This document shows positions 1 through 8,297 of a stretch of DNA of 64,000 nt, piece after piece. A program made the translations under genes and the position numbers. Within the stretch, counting starts at the first letter, position 1. Each line of letters starts with the position of its first letter. The notes beneath the pieces are model-generated. The model saw only the letters and a list, made by a program, of their open reading frames with translations, did not search any database and was not told where the DNA came from. The DNA is from an uncultured Pelagibacteraceae bacterium (GTDB taxonomy: Bacteria > Pseudomonadota > Alphaproteobacteria > Pelagibacterales > Pelagibacteraceae): the NCBI GenBank assembly GCA_902557935.1, contig CACECJ010000001.1, forward strand, positions 124,001-188,000. Reading direction: 5' to 3'.

Positions 1-914
1 ATATTTTATTTACCTTAATCATAGTTTGTTTGGCAAACTATTTTTATGAACTAAGTTCTATTTTCTATAATTCATTATTAATTCATTCAGCGGATAAACA
101 ACATGTGGGAAAGGTGTCTGGTTTTGCTTTTGCGCTGGGGTATTTAGGTGGCATTATTACACTTATTTTGACCATTATTTTATTAATTCAATCAAATTAT
201 TTAATCGATTTAGATCAAAAAATTAATTTTAGATCCACTGCCATTTTTGTAGCCCTTTGGTTTCTCATTTTTTCCTATCCACTATTAAGTCAAACAAAAT
301 ATAAAAAAGTTGAACCAAACAAAAAAAAATCAAATAGTTTAAAAAAGATTCTTTGGAATAATGGTCTAACTAACACAACTCGTTTTTTGTTTGCACGGCT
401 ACTTTATGCTGATGGTTTAAATACCATTTTTGTCATGGGAGGTATTTTTGCTGTTGGGGTATTTAAACTATCAATAAATGAACTTTTAATGATGTCTGTT
501 TTAATGAATGTTGCTGCTTTAATAGGTGCTAGTTTTGGTGGATATTTCAATGATAAATATAATTCAAAAAAAACAATTTCCTTTTCCTTGATATGTCTTA
601 TTTTCTTCTCCATTTTAATCATTTTTACACAGTCAAAAATTAGTTTTTTTATTTTTTCATTTTTCTTGGGATTATTTATAGGACCAATACAATCAGCTAG
701 TAGGGTCATGATAACTAAATTAACAAAAATTGAGGATCAGAATAAAGCCTTTGGTTTATTTGCTACTTCTGGAAAGCTAACGTCTTTTTTTGGCCCATTT
801 TTAGTAGGAACCATTACTTTCATAACTGAAAATCAAAGGATAGGTTTTGCCTCAGTTCTTTTACTGCTCTTTTTTGGATGGATCATATTGCATAGAACCA
901 AGGGATTAAAATAA
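1..914 (+). CDS. MFS transporter, UMF1/Atg22-like family (5' truncated by window)
   Basis: This is an integral membrane protein with about nine hydrophobic segments in the visible part. The opening block (ANYFYELSSIFYNSLL) and the later GYLGG and FNDKYNSKK stretches resemble bacterial UMF1 major facilitators related to vacuole effluxer Atg22. The substrate is unknown; family membership is by resemblance only. The ORF track starts at a TTG at 30, but the frame stays open to the left edge (codons from position 3 read ILFTLIIVCL). The gene therefore very probably begins outside the window and the TTG is not its start. Its stop overlaps the next ATG by one base (TAATG), suggesting co-transcription with the phosphodiesterase-like gene. 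Confidence 0.8.
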   Translation, partial: ILFTLIIVCLANYFYELSSIFYNSLLIHSADKQHVGKVSGFAFALGYLGGIITLILTIILLIQSNYLIDLDQKINFRSTAIFVALWFLIFSYPLLSQTKYKKVEPNKKKSNSLKKILWNNGLTNTTRFLFARLLYADGLNTIFVMGGIFAVGVFKLSINELLMMSVLMNVAALIGASFGGYFNDKYNSKKTISFSLICLIFFSILIIFTQSKISFFIFSFFLGLFIGPIQSASRVMITKLTKIEDQNKAFGLFATSGKLTSFFGPFLVGTITFITENQRIGFASVLLLLFFGWIILHRTKGLK

Positions 915-1534
915 TGTTTATACACAGAGGATTAATTGAAAAAAACTTTAGAGAAAATCATATTACTTCATTTAAAGAGTGTATAAAAAAAAAGTTTAAT
1001 ATTGAGACTGATATTCACTTTACCCAAAACAATACACCCATTTGCTTTCATGATTATAGCTTAAGAAGGTTATTCAATATCAGAAAAAAAACTAGAACAA
1101 TTCTTGATAAGAATTTAAAAAAATACAAGATAACAAAACTATGTGATCTTTTAAAAATTTTAACTGTAAATACAAAAGTGTTAGTTGAGATTAAGCCTCT
1201 GCTTAGGAAAAATACTTTAAATCGATTGCTTGAAACATGTAATGGTTTTAAGAAGAATGTTTATTTTATTTCTTTTAAAGAAAGCAATCTAGTCAAGATT
1301 AGAGGCATCACAAAAGATTTTAAACTTGGTTTAATATTACATAGTCATCGAAAAAATGGTAAAATTAACCAAAAACTAAATAAAAATCATATTAATTTCC
1401 TTGTTTTTCATACTCAATTTTTATTTATTTCCAAAATAAAAAAAATAAAAAAAAAAAAATATTTTTACACATTTAAAAATATAAGAATGAATGAAGCTAA
1501 ATCAAATTATATTATTGAAAATATCATAAAATAA
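914..1534 (+). CDS. Glycerophosphodiester phosphodiesterase family protein
   Basis: The 206-residue protein carries the GDPD signature. It has an N-terminal HRG followed by EN and a Ser (residues 4-20), an ETD metal-binding pair (about residues 31-33) and a HD motif (about 46-47), then VEIKP in the next strand. GDPDs hydrolyse glycerophosphodiesters from phospholipid turnover to glycerol-3-phosphate and an alcohol. It is shorter than typical GDPDs (about 240-250 residues) and very Lys/Asn-rich towards the C-terminus, so activity is likely but not certain. It overlaps the transporter stop by one base, so it may act on a substrate moved by that transporter; this is inference. Confidence 0.75.
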   Translation: MFIHRGLIEKNFRENHITSFKECIKKKFNIETDIHFTQNNTPICFHDYSLRRLFNIRKKTRTILDKNLKKYKITKLCDLLKILTVNTKVLVEIKPLLRKNTLNRLLETCNGFKKNVYFISFKESNLVKIRGITKDFKLGLILHSHRKNGKINQKLNKNHINFLVFHTQFLFISKIKKIKKKKYFYTFKNIRMNEAKSNYIIENIIK

Positions 1535-1566
1535 TGAAAATAATATTCTCTAAAACAGTTCAATTC

Positions 1567-1590
1567 AATGAGATAAACTCATTTTCTTTA
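1567..1590 (+). terminator. Possible weak Rho-independent terminator after the GDPD gene
   Basis: The sequence AATGAG-ataaa-CTCATT forms a perfect 6-bp stem with a 5-nt loop. It is followed by TTCTTT, about 30 bp after the GDPD stop. The stem is AT-rich and the T run is interrupted, so this is only a candidate. Confidence 0.35.
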
Positions 1591-1769
1591 TCGTTGTATG
1601 GCCACATTATTTAAGCTCCTTAGGGAAGATAAAATAATAAATCTTTTTTAATATTTTTTTTAGTTTAAACATAAGTTATCAGAACATCTAATTATTAAGC
1701 CTATATTACAAAATATTTAATCTTTTATTAAAGAGGATTATATTTTTAAATATTAAATTAAGTAGGAGA

Positions 1770-1786
1770 GTTCTGTTGCCAGGTGC
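1770..1786 (+). repeat. Imperfect direct repeat, copy 1 (GTTCTGTTGCCAGGTGC)
   Basis: This 17-mer matches positions 2042-2058 (GTTCTGTTGCCAGTTGC) at 16 of 17 bases. The copy abuts the stop codon of the small reverse ORF at 1787-2002. It is GC-richer than the surrounding AT-rich intergenic sequence. Confidence 0.7.
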
Positions 1787-2002
1787 TTAATATTTCTTTT
1801 TTTTACCTTTAGTTAATATTTGAGAAATTTTTTCCCAATTAGCAATTAAACTTCCGATAGAAAAAATTGCTAAGCCGTGATGTGAAGCAAAATCATCAAA
1901 TTCATGGAGTCCAAGTTCTGCACCTATTTCTATCAGAGCAGAACATAATAATATTCCATAAGTGAATAATGCTAATTTAGGATTTTTTTTAAAATCAATC
2001 AT
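1787..2002 (-). CDS. Small hypothetical membrane protein (71 aa)
   Basis: I do not recognise the family. The ORF encodes two hydrophobic segments (about residues 10-30, LALFTYGILLCSALIEIGAEL, and about 42-55, HGLAIFSIGSLIAN) separated by an acidic/His-rich turn (HEFDDFASHH). It ends in a basic tail (KGKKKKY). The hydrophobic pattern and basic end look like a real small inner-membrane protein rather than a chance ORF. No Shine-Dalgarno is visible, but few genes in this window have one. It is the only gene on this strand between two + strand blocks and is bracketed by an imperfect 17-bp direct repeat. The upstream copy sits about 40-56 bp before the start, where promoter or operator elements would lie. 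Confidence 0.55.
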   Translation of the reverse strand: MIDFKKNPKLALFTYGILLCSALIEIGAELGLHEFDDFASHHGLAIFSIGSLIANWEKISQILTKGKKKKY

Positions 2003-2041
2003 GCTTGATTATTTATCATTCTTAATTGTAGTGCAAGGTGC

Positions 2042-2058
2042 GTTCTGTTGCCAGTTGC
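2042..2058 (+). repeat. Imperfect direct repeat, copy 2 (GTTCTGTTGCCAGTTGC)
   Basis: This is the second copy of the 17-mer at 1770-1786. It is followed by CGCGGACAG, so CTGT and ACAG could pair as a short hairpin around this copy only. It lies upstream of the start of the reverse-strand small ORF. Confidence 0.7.
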
Positions 2059-2104
2059 CGCGGACAGAAAAAAACTCATTTATTGTCATATAAAATATGG
2101 GAAG

Positions 2105-2124
2105 ACTAGAAGACAACTAGAAGA
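2105..2124 (+). repeat. Tandem 9-mer ACTAGAAGA with 11-bp period
   Basis: ACTAGAAGA occurs at 2105-2113 and 2116-2124, identical and one helical turn apart. It lies in the 205-bp gap between the small reverse ORF and tRNA-Leu. It could be a protein-binding site or chance low-complexity sequence. Nothing else in this gap is recognisable apart from the 17-mer copy at 2042. Confidence 0.4.
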
Positions 2125-2207
2125 TAGAGACGTAAAATAAATTATTTTTACTTATTTAAAACACTTGTGTATTAATATATTAACAATAACAACAAAAACA
2201 ACGACGT

Positions 2208-2293
2208 GCCCTCGTGGTGAAATTGGTAGACACAAAGGACTTAAAATCCTTGCCCTTTTGGGAGTGCCAGTTCGAGTCTGGCCGAGGGCACCA
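2208..2293 (+). tRNA. tRNA-Leu (anticodon TAA)
   Basis: The acceptor stem GCCCTCG pairs with CGAGGGC, followed by discriminator A and an encoded CCA. The anticodon stem AAGGA/TCCTT closes the loop CTTAAAA, giving anticodon TAA. The long variable arm is typical of a class II tRNA. The T arm reads GCCAGTTCGAGTCTGGC. Confidence 0.97.
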
Positions 2294-2340
2294 CAAAAGT
2301 AAGTCTAAATTTAGTTATAATTATATTTATAATTATCGTT

Positions 2341-3354
2341 ATGATAACTCAAAAAAATATAGTCAGATATAAGCTATTAAAAAGAAATGATATTAAAAGT
2401 CTTTTAAAATCAATTAATGAAAATAAAAAAATTAATTATTTAAATCTAAGCTCAGCAAAAACACTAAAAGAATGGATTTGGCAATATAAACTTCTGCCCT
2501 CTGCCAAGTCATATTGTTACTTAGCTAAATACAAAAAAAAAATAATTGGATATTATCACATTCCAGTTTTCAAATTTAGAATAAATAAAGAGAATTATCT
2601 TATTGGAAATGCCCAAGATGTTGGAGTAATAAATAATTTTAGAAGAAAAGGTATTTTCAAAGAACTTTCTAACTTTGCCTTGAAAGATATTTCAAATAAA
2701 ATTGATTTAATTTATACATTTCCAAATAAGTATAGTATTCAAAATTTTATTAAAAATAAATTTTCTTTAATAAAAACTTTATCAATTTTTTTTAAACCAA
2801 ATCTATTCTTTTTGAGCAAAAAGACTCCTCTTGAGAAAAAAGATAAAATTCTAGTACTTTCAAAATTGAATAATGAATTATTAAATTTATTTAAGAAGTT
2901 TAGTTTAAATCATCAGCTACATTTAATAAGGGATAAAAGATTTCTAAATTGGAGATATTTAAATACACCTAAAGGAAAAATAAAGATTGCATTACTTAAA
3001 AGCAAAGGAGAGATTAAATCTGCGATTTTCTACAGGTATAAAGTTGTTTTTGGATTAAGATTTATTATTATTTTAGATTACGCTTTTAAAGAAAATTCTA
3101 AATATTTTTCGTTATTAATTAATAATTTAAATAAATTTTTAAATTTAAAAGATGAAAAAAAAAATTTAGGATTTATTATTTCTGGTCTTTCCAATGACAT
3201 TAATAAGACTTTTAGTAACGATTTTTATAAATTACCTTTATTTTTAACTCCAAGAAAAATTTTACTATTATCAAAAGTTTTCAACAATAAAATTAATAAA
3301 GATTTAAAAAATAAATCTTGGTTGGTGACACTTGGTGACTGGGATATTTTTTAG
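2341..3354 (+). CDS. GNAT-like N-acetyltransferase (337 aa)
   Basis: The N-terminal half has a GNAT-like core. A strand (YCYLAKYKKKIIGYYHIPV) is followed by a second strand and the acetyl-CoA-binding motif A pattern (DVGVINNFRRKGIFKEL, about residues 97-113), with the R-R-x-G-x-x/L signature of pyrophosphate binding. The C-terminal half is a further domain of unknown role, containing a DKRFLNWRY block common in large GNAT/FemAB-like proteins that modify sugars or lipids. The target is unknown. The polysaccharide deacetylase downstream, 38 bp away and on the same strand, suggests work on cell-surface sugars, which is inference. Confidence 0.7.
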   Translation: MITQKNIVRYKLLKRNDIKSLLKSINENKKINYLNLSSAKTLKEWIWQYKLLPSAKSYCYLAKYKKKIIGYYHIPVFKFRINKENYLIGNAQDVGVINNFRRKGIFKELSNFALKDISNKIDLIYTFPNKYSIQNFIKNKFSLIKTLSIFFKPNLFFLSKKTPLEKKDKILVLSKLNNELLNLFKKFSLNHQLHLIRDKRFLNWRYLNTPKGKIKIALLKSKGEIKSAIFYRYKVVFGLRFIIILDYAFKENSKYFSLLINNLNKFLNLKDEKKNLGFIISGLSNDINKTFSNDFYKLPLFLTPRKILLLSKVFNNKINKDLKNKSWLVTLGDWDIF

Positions 3355-3392
3355 GTATTGATTTTTTAATTTTTAAAAGTTAACAATAATTT

Positions 3393-4259
3393 ATGGACAA
3401 AATACCTTTTTACTTCTCTGTAGATTTTGAAGATTATTACCATGACAAAAGAAGAGATTTAGGTCACAACAATCCTTTGTTTAAAATAAAGTCACTTTGG
3501 AAAAGTTACGAGATAATTAACAATTATTGTAATAAATATCTTAATTCAAAAAAGATTACATTTTTTACAACTGGAATAGTTGCGAAAGAAGCTAAAGATT
3601 TAATTAGAAAGATATCCGATGATGGACATGAAGTTGCCTGTCACTACAATTATCATGACAGCATTCATAAATCAGATAGAAAAAATCTTATAAATAATTT
3701 AGAAATTGCAATTGAAAACATTACCAATGCAACTGGTATACCGCCTAAAGGTTTCAGAGCTCCAAATTTCGATATACTCCCCAGTGACGAATGGGCTTAC
3801 GAGGAAATTTCAAAAAGATTTGAATATGACTCCAGTTTTATAACAAATTTACCTTTAAAAAAAATATGTCCAAATAGTAAGTTATCTTTTAAAAACTCAG
3901 AATTGAGGGAATTTTTTATTTTTTCACGAAATTTTTTAACTAAAAAATTTAAGTTACGATCTGGTGGAACTTTTTTAAAATTATTTCCAGCAAGTTTTAC
4001 TATTAATACTATGAAAGAGTCATTCAACAAAGGTCATTTTGTAATATTATATATGCATCCTTATGAATTTCTTTCCGACGGTGAATTTATGATACCTTTT
4101 AAAGATTTTAACAAATACTATTTTCCAAAAAATGTTATAAAGTATTTTAGACAAATACAGTGGCACAAAGTTGGAAATCATTCTATTGAAAGTAAGATTA
4201 AAAAGATAACATCAGTTTTTGATCATCAGGGACCAATGAAAAATATTTTAATACAATAA
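3393..4259 (+). CDS. Polysaccharide deacetylase family protein (NodB-like)
   Basis: The protein has the NodB homology fold signatures. FSVDFEDYYHD near residues 8-18 carries the catalytic and metal Asp. GHEVACHYNYHD (about 78-89) carries the metal His pair. RAPNF follows at about 117, and a late MHPYE motif supplies the C-terminal catalytic His. The SVDFEDYYH form resembles deacetylases associated with exopolysaccharide and lipid-linked sugar loci. It would remove N-acetyl groups from a surface or lipid-linked sugar. The stop is directly followed by the nadK ATG, so the two are probably on one transcript. Confidence 0.85.
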   Translation: MDKIPFYFSVDFEDYYHDKRRDLGHNNPLFKIKSLWKSYEIINNYCNKYLNSKKITFFTTGIVAKEAKDLIRKISDDGHEVACHYNYHDSIHKSDRKNLINNLEIAIENITNATGIPPKGFRAPNFDILPSDEWAYEEISKRFEYDSSFITNLPLKKICPNSKLSFKNSELREFFIFSRNFLTKKFKLRSGGTFLKLFPASFTINTMKESFNKGHFVILYMHPYEFLSDGEFMIPFKDFNKYYFPKNVIKYFRQIQWHKVGNHSIESKIKKITSVFDHQGPMKNILIQ

Positions 4260-5024
4260 ATGTACAAAATTCATTTTGTTTTCGATAACAGCAATAAAGC
4301 TAAAAATTTAAAAAGAATATCTTTAAAAAAATACCATAATTACAAACCATCAAAAAGCGATGTAATTGTAGTAGCTGGAGGTGATGGCTTTATGCTTAAA
4401 ACTTTAAAAAAATATCACAGATTTAATAAACCGTTTTATGGAGTTAATTGTGGTTCCTATGGTTTTTTAATGAATAAATACTTGGATAAAGATTTACAAA
4501 AAAAAATTAAAAGATCTAAACAAACAATTATCAACCCATTAGATCTCATAGCTACTAACAAAAACAATATTAATAAAAAAATAATTGCTATTAACGAGGT
4601 TTCTCTTTTTAGACAAAGTCGTCAGACTGCATCTTTATGTTTAAAAGTCGGAAAAAAGATAATTTTAAAAAATTTAATTGGTGATGGTGTTCTTATAAGT
4701 ACACCAGCTGGCAGTACAGCTTATAATCTATCGGTTGACGGTCCGATCTTATCTCTTAATTCAAAAAAACTTGCAATAACCCCAATAAGTCCATTTAGAC
4801 CTCGCAGGTGGAAAGGTAAATCAGTATCGGATAAATCAAATATTTCAATTAGAAATTTAAATTCAAAAAAAAGGCCAGTCGCAGCAGTTGCTGATAATTT
4901 TGAAATTAGAAATGTAAAAAAATTAAATATAAAAATTAACAAACTAATAAAAATTAAACTTTTATACGATAAGAGCAGATCTTTAATAAAACGTATTAAA
5001 GTTGAGCAATTAAGAAAAAAATAA
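4260..5024 (+). CDS. nadK: NAD kinase
   Basis: NadK phosphorylates NAD to NADP using ATP or polyphosphate. The diagnostic GGDG motif lies at about residues 40-43 (VVAGGDGFMLKTL). The second conserved block, GDGVLISTPAGSTAYNLS, at about 142-159, and VDGPIL follow. At 254 residues it is a compact NAD kinase without the N-terminal extension of enterobacterial forms. The ATG immediately follows the deacetylase stop. The gene ends just before a tRNA-Thr on the opposite strand. Confidence 0.95.
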   Translation: MYKIHFVFDNSNKAKNLKRISLKKYHNYKPSKSDVIVVAGGDGFMLKTLKKYHRFNKPFYGVNCGSYGFLMNKYLDKDLQKKIKRSKQTIINPLDLIATNKNNINKKIIAINEVSLFRQSRQTASLCLKVGKKIILKNLIGDGVLISTPAGSTAYNLSVDGPILSLNSKKLAITPISPFRPRRWKGKSVSDKSNISIRNLNSKKRPVAAVADNFEIRNVKKLNIKINKLIKIKLLYDKSRSLIKRIKVEQLRKK

Positions 5025-5031
5025 AATTAGC

Positions 5032-5107
5032 TGGTGCCCTCACACGGACTCGAACCGCGAACCTATTGATTACAAATCAATTGCTCTACCAATTGAGCTA
5101 TGAGGGC
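5032..5107 (-). tRNA. tRNA-Thr (anticodon TGT)
   Basis: On the minus strand the acceptor stem GCCCTCA pairs with TGAGGGC, then discriminator A and encoded CCA. The anticodon stem ATTGA/TCAAT closes the loop TTTGTAA, giving TGT. It lies downstream of rlmB on the same strand and convergent to nadK. Confidence 0.96.
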
Positions 5108-5163
5108 TAATTCATCTCTTTTAAATAAATTTACAAAAAAAACAATATAAATTAAATGTTATT

Positions 5164-5907
5164 TCATCTTATCGAGTGAAAAATGTGATGGCAAACTACT
5201 GAAACAGTGTTTGAAATATTTAAACTTTCAATATTTTTGTTCATATTCACCTTAAATCTAAAATCAGAGTTCTCTAAAGTTTTTGCTTTAATTCCATATC
5301 CTTCAGACCCAAATAGAAGAACATTTTTGCCTTTCCAGTTATGTAAGGTAAAATCTTTTGTTGCAGTTACATCAAAAGCGCTTATCCAAAAATCTTTGGT
5401 CTTTAAAAATTTCAACGACGTATTCAAATTTGAAACTTTAAAAATTCTAACATGTTCTGCACCTCCACTGGCGCTTTTATATAGTAGTTTGCTTTTAGAT
5501 GGATAGGCACGTTCTTTTACAATTATACCATCAATGTTAAAGGCTACTGCACTTCTAATTATCGAACCGATGTTTCTGGGATCAGTGACTTGATCTAATG
5601 CTAATAAATTTAAATTACTTTTATTGTTTTCTTGCACAAATTCTTTAAGAGTAATCTCTTCTAATTGTTCAATTTCAGCAATAAGCCCTTGATGAGCTGT
5701 TTCATCTTTTCCGCATAAATTATCTAGTTCTCTTTTGGACTTGTAAAAAACGTTAACTGATTTTAACAAATTCAAAGATTGATTTTCTCTATTTATTTTT
5801 TTCTTTGCATCTTCTGTCAAAAAAACTCTTTCAACCCTTCTTAAGGGGTTTTTGAGAGCCTCTAAAACCGCGTGTTTCCCAACTATTAAAAAAGTCGATT
5901 TTTTCAT
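5164..5907 (-). CDS. rlmB: 23S rRNA (guanosine-2'-O-)-methyltransferase RlmB, TrmH/SpoU family
   Basis: A short N-terminal substrate-binding domain (IVGKHAVLEALKNP) is followed by the SPOUT methyltransferase domain. Motif 1 is VTDPRNIGSIIRSA (about 126-139), motif 2 is LLFGSEGYGI and motif 3 is NISNTVSVVCHHIF near the C-terminus. These form the trefoil knot that binds S-adenosylmethionine. RlmB methylates a guanosine in 23S rRNA domain V. Length (247 aa) fits the family. A different TrmH-family target such as a tRNA cannot be excluded. Confidence 0.9.
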   Translation of the reverse strand: MKKSTFLIVGKHAVLEALKNPLRRVERVFLTEDAKKKINRENQSLNLLKSVNVFYKSKRELDNLCGKDETAHQGLIAEIEQLEEITLKEFVQENNKSNLNLLALDQVTDPRNIGSIIRSAVAFNIDGIIVKERAYPSKSKLLYKSASGGAEHVRIFKVSNLNTSLKFLKTKDFWISAFDVTATKDFTLHNWKGKNVLLFGSEGYGIKAKTLENSDFRFKVNMNKNIESLNISNTVSVVCHHIFHSIR

Positions 5908-5961
5908 GATTTTTATACGATATTTTCAAATTACTAGCATATTTTAAGGCAAAATGATTTA

Positions 5962-5989
5962 TTGCATTTATTTGATAAATGCTTATAAA
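5962..5989 (+). promoter_or_regulatory. Candidate promoter for tRNA-Tyr/tRNA-Gly/tuf
   Basis: TTGCAT and TATAAA are separated by 16 bp in the 135-bp gap between rlmB and tRNA-Tyr. The gap also holds two direct copies of AAATGCTTA. This is the best sigma70-like match in the gap, but the -35 is only moderate. Confidence 0.4.
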
Positions 5990-6042
5990 ACGCTTGTTGT
6001 TAAATGCTTATTAAGTTAGTGGGTATCCCCACAATAGAATTA

Positions 6043-6128
6043 GGAGGGGTACCAAAGCGGTCAAATGGGGCGGGCTGTAAACCCGTTGACTTCGGTCTTC
6101 GAAAGTTCGAATCTTTCCCCCTCCACCA
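6043..6128 (+). tRNA. tRNA-Tyr (anticodon GTA)
   Basis: The acceptor stem GGAGGGG pairs with CCCCTCC, then A and encoded CCA. The anticodon stem CGGG/CCCG closes CTGTAAA, giving GTA. The long variable arm is as expected for bacterial tRNA-Tyr. Confidence 0.96.
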
Positions 6129-6173
6129 AACTTACAAGTGTTTACAATAAAGGGCGTGATAAGTTTGGATATT

Positions 6174-6247
6174 GCGGGTGTAGTTCAATGGTAGAACGCT
6201 AGCCTTCCAAGCTGGATGTAAGGGTTCGATTCCCTTTACCCGCTCCA
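6174..6247 (+). tRNA. tRNA-Gly (anticodon TCC)
   Basis: The acceptor stem GCGGGTG pairs in wobble fashion with the TACCCGC end, followed by T and encoded CCA. The anticodon stem CTAGC/GCTGG closes CTTCCAA, giving TCC. It sits 34 bp upstream of tuf, an arrangement seen in many proteobacteria (tRNA-Tyr, tRNA-Gly, tuf). Confidence 0.95.
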
Positions 6248-6281
6248 AAATTAAAAATTAAAAAAAGTGAGGAAAAAATAG

Positions 6282-7481
6282 ATGTCAAAAGAAAAGTTTA
6301 ACCGAAATAAACCACATTGTAACATTGGTACAATCGGACACGTAGACCATGGAAAAACAACATTAACAGCAGCTATTACAAAAGTGTTATCAGAAGCTGG
6401 AGGATCAAGCTCCGCAAATTTTGTAGCTTACGATCAAATTGATAAAGCTCCAGAGGAAAAAGAAAGAGGAATTACGATTTCAACTGCACACGTTGAATAT
6501 GAAACTGAAAAAAGACACTATGCTCACGTAGACTGTCCAGGTCACGCTGACTATGTAAAAAATATGATTACAGGTGCAGCTCAAATGGATGGAGCAATCC
6601 TGGTAGTAAACGCAGCTGATGGGCCTATGCCACAAACAAGAGAGCATATTCTTTTGGCTCGACAAGTTGGTGTACCTGCCATTGTTGTTTTTTTAAATAA
6701 AATAGATACTGTAAAAGATAAAGAGTTAGTTGATTTAGTTGAAGAGGAAATAAGAGAATTACTTACATCCTATAAATTTCCAGGCGACAAAATTCCAATA
6801 GTAAAAGGCTCAGCATTGAACGCTGTAGAAGGAAAAGATGAAGCGACTGGCAAAAACGCAATTATGGAATTAATGAAAGCAGTTGATGAAACTATTCCTC
6901 AACCTGATAGACCAAAAGATAAACCTTTCTTAATGCCAGTCGAAGACGTATTCTCTATATCTGGAAGAGGTACAGTTGTGACTGGAAGAGTTGAGTCTGG
7001 TGTTATTAAAGTTGGAGAGGAAATTGAAATAGTGGGTATTAGAGATACGAAAAAATCTGTTTGTACCGGTGTTGAAATGTTTAGAAAACTTTTAGATAGC
7101 GGTGAAGCAGGAGATAACATTGGCGCTCTTTTAAGAGGTGTTGAAAGAGATGATGTTGAAAGAGGTCAAGTACTTTGTAAACCTGGTTCAATCACACCCC
7201 ATACCGAATTTGAATGTCAGGCATATATTTTGAAAAAAGAAGAAGGCGGTAGACACACTCCTTTCTTTACAAAATACAGACCCCAATTCTATTTTAGAAC
7301 TACTGATGTAACCGGGGAAGTAACATTACCATCTGGAACAGAAATGGTAATGCCAGGTGATGACGGTAAATTTACTGTGAAATTAATTACTCCAATTGCA
7401 ATGAGTGAAAACTTAAACTTTGCGATAAGAGAAGGTGGAAAAACAGTAGGAGCTGGAGTAGTAACTAAAATAGTTAAATAA
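6282..7481 (+). CDS. tuf: Elongation factor Tu
   Basis: EF-Tu is the GTPase that delivers aminoacyl-tRNA to the ribosome. G-domain motifs are GHVDHGKTT (G1), DCPGHADY (G3) and NKID (G4, in place of the commoner NKCD). Domains 2 and 3 are complete, with the [11 protein letters not shown] and C-terminal [10 protein letters not shown] blocks. The length of 399 aa is normal. A GAGG-containing sequence upstream of the ATG acts as a plausible ribosome-binding site. This is the only tuf in the window; the usual second position between fusA and rpsJ is empty here. Confidence 0.99.
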   Translation: MSKEKFNRNKPHCNIGTIGHVDHGKTTLTAAITKVLSEAGGSSSANFVAYDQIDKAPEEKERGITISTAHVEYETEKRHYAHVDCPGHADYVKNMITGAAQMDGAILVVNAADGPMPQTREHILLARQVGVPAIVVFLNKIDTVKDKELVDLVEEEIRELLTSYKFPGDKIPIVKGSALNAVEGKDEATGKNAIMELMKAVDETIPQPDRPKDKPFLMPVEDVFSISGRGTVVTGRVESGVIKVGEEIEIVGIRDTKKSVCTGVEMFRKLLDSGEAGDNIGALLRGVERDDVERGQVLCKPGSITPHTEFECQAYILKKEEGGRHTPFFTKYRPQFYFRTTDVTGEVTLPSGTEMVMPGDDGKFTVKLITPIAMSENLNFAIREGGKTVGAGVVTKIVK

Positions 7482-7487
7482 ACGCTT

Positions 7488-7563
7488 AGGAGCGTAGTTC
7501 AATTGGTAGAGCGCCGGTCTCCAAAACCGGAGGTTGTGGGTTCGAGTCCCTCCGCTCCTGCCA
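7488..7563 (+). tRNA. tRNA-Trp (anticodon CCA)
   Basis: The acceptor stem AGGAGCG pairs with CGCTCCT, then G and encoded CCA. The anticodon stem CCGGT/ACCGG closes CTCCAAA, giving CCA. It lies between tuf and secE, the standard bacterial position. Confidence 0.97.
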
Positions 7564-7578
7564 AACTTAGAAAGTATT

Positions 7579-7770
7579 ATGAAAAACCCTTTAAAATTTA
7601 TTCAAGAAGTAAAGCAAGAAACTTTTAGAATTTCCTGGCCTACGAAAAAAGATACTATGATGGGCGCCATAATGGTATTTGCTTTAGCATCGATAGCAGC
7701 AATATTTTTTTTAATTTTAGATCAAATTTTAAGGTTTTTGTTAAATCTTGTACTAACTGTTAATTTTTAA
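7579..7770 (+). CDS. secE: Preprotein translocase subunit SecE
   Basis: The 63-residue SecE contains the conserved amphipathic helix (FIQEVKQETFRISWPTKKDT) and one C-terminal membrane helix (AIMVFALASIAAIFFLILDQ). It stabilises SecY in the inner-membrane translocon. The ORF track start at 7534 lies inside tRNA-Trp. The ATG at 7579 (MKNPLKF), 15 bp after the tRNA, is the credible start and gives the normal short SecE. Confidence 0.95.
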   Translation: MKNPLKFIQEVKQETFRISWPTKKDTMMGAIMVFALASIAAIFFLILDQILRFLLNLVLTVNF

Positions 7771-7772
7771 AT

Positions 7773-8297
7773 ATGAATTGGTATATTGTGCAAGCTTACT
7801 CTGGTTTTGAAAAAAAAGTTGTAGAGTCAATTAAGGACGAATTAAAGAAGCATAAATTATCTGAAAAACTCGAAGAGATAATAGTTCCCACTCATCAAGT
7901 TACAGAAGTGAAAAAAGGCAAAAGAACAAAACGAGAGAAAAAATTTTTTCCAGGTTATGTTTTAGTAAAGCTTGATCTTACCAAACAAATATATCATTTG
8001 ATAAAAAACCTTCAAAAGGTAAGTGGATTTTTAGGTTCAGTCGACAAACCGACCCCTATTTCAGATAATGAAATAAAAAGAATTCTAGGACAGGTTACAG
8101 AAAATGCAGTTTCTCAAAAAACAGGCATAAGTTTTGAGATAGGTGAGAAAGTTAAGGTATGCGATGGTCCTTTTGCCTCTTTTAATGGATTAATTGAGGA
8201 AATTGATGAAGAAAAATCTAGACTTAAAGTGTCAGTTTCTATATTTGGTAGAGCTACACCAGTAGATTTAGAATTTAATCAAGTGGAGAAAAATTAA
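7773..8297 (+). CDS. nusG: Transcription termination/antitermination factor NusG
   Basis: The NGN domain begins with WYIVQAYSGFEKKV and contains FFPGYVLVKLDLT. A C-terminal KOW domain follows (GEKVKVCDGPFASFNGLIEEID). NusG binds RNA polymerase and couples transcription to Rho or the ribosome. The length of 174 aa is normal. It begins 2 bp after secE and ends flush with rplK. Confidence 0.98.
   Translation: MNWYIVQAYSGFEKKVVESIKDELKKHKLSEKLEEIIVPTHQVTEVKKGKRTKREKKFFPGYVLVKLDLTKQIYHLIKNLQKVSGFLGSVDKPTPISDNEIKRILGQVTENAVSQKTGISFEIGEKVKVCDGPFASFNGLIEEIDEEKSRLKVSVSIFGRATPVDLEFNQVEKN

Noticed and set aside
1770-2293. attL/attR pair of an integrated element at tRNA-Leu
   Set aside because: The 17-mer copies do not match the 3' end of tRNA-Leu, and no integrase is present, so an integrated element is not supported.
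5971-6013. CRISPR-like or iteron array from AAATGCTTA copies
   Set aside because: There are only two short AT-rich copies with no spacer structure; they are better seen as promoter-region sequence.
7534-7578. ORF-track start of secE at 7534
   Set aside because: This segment lies within tRNA-Trp and its CCA end. The ATG at 7579 gives the normal SecE N-terminus.
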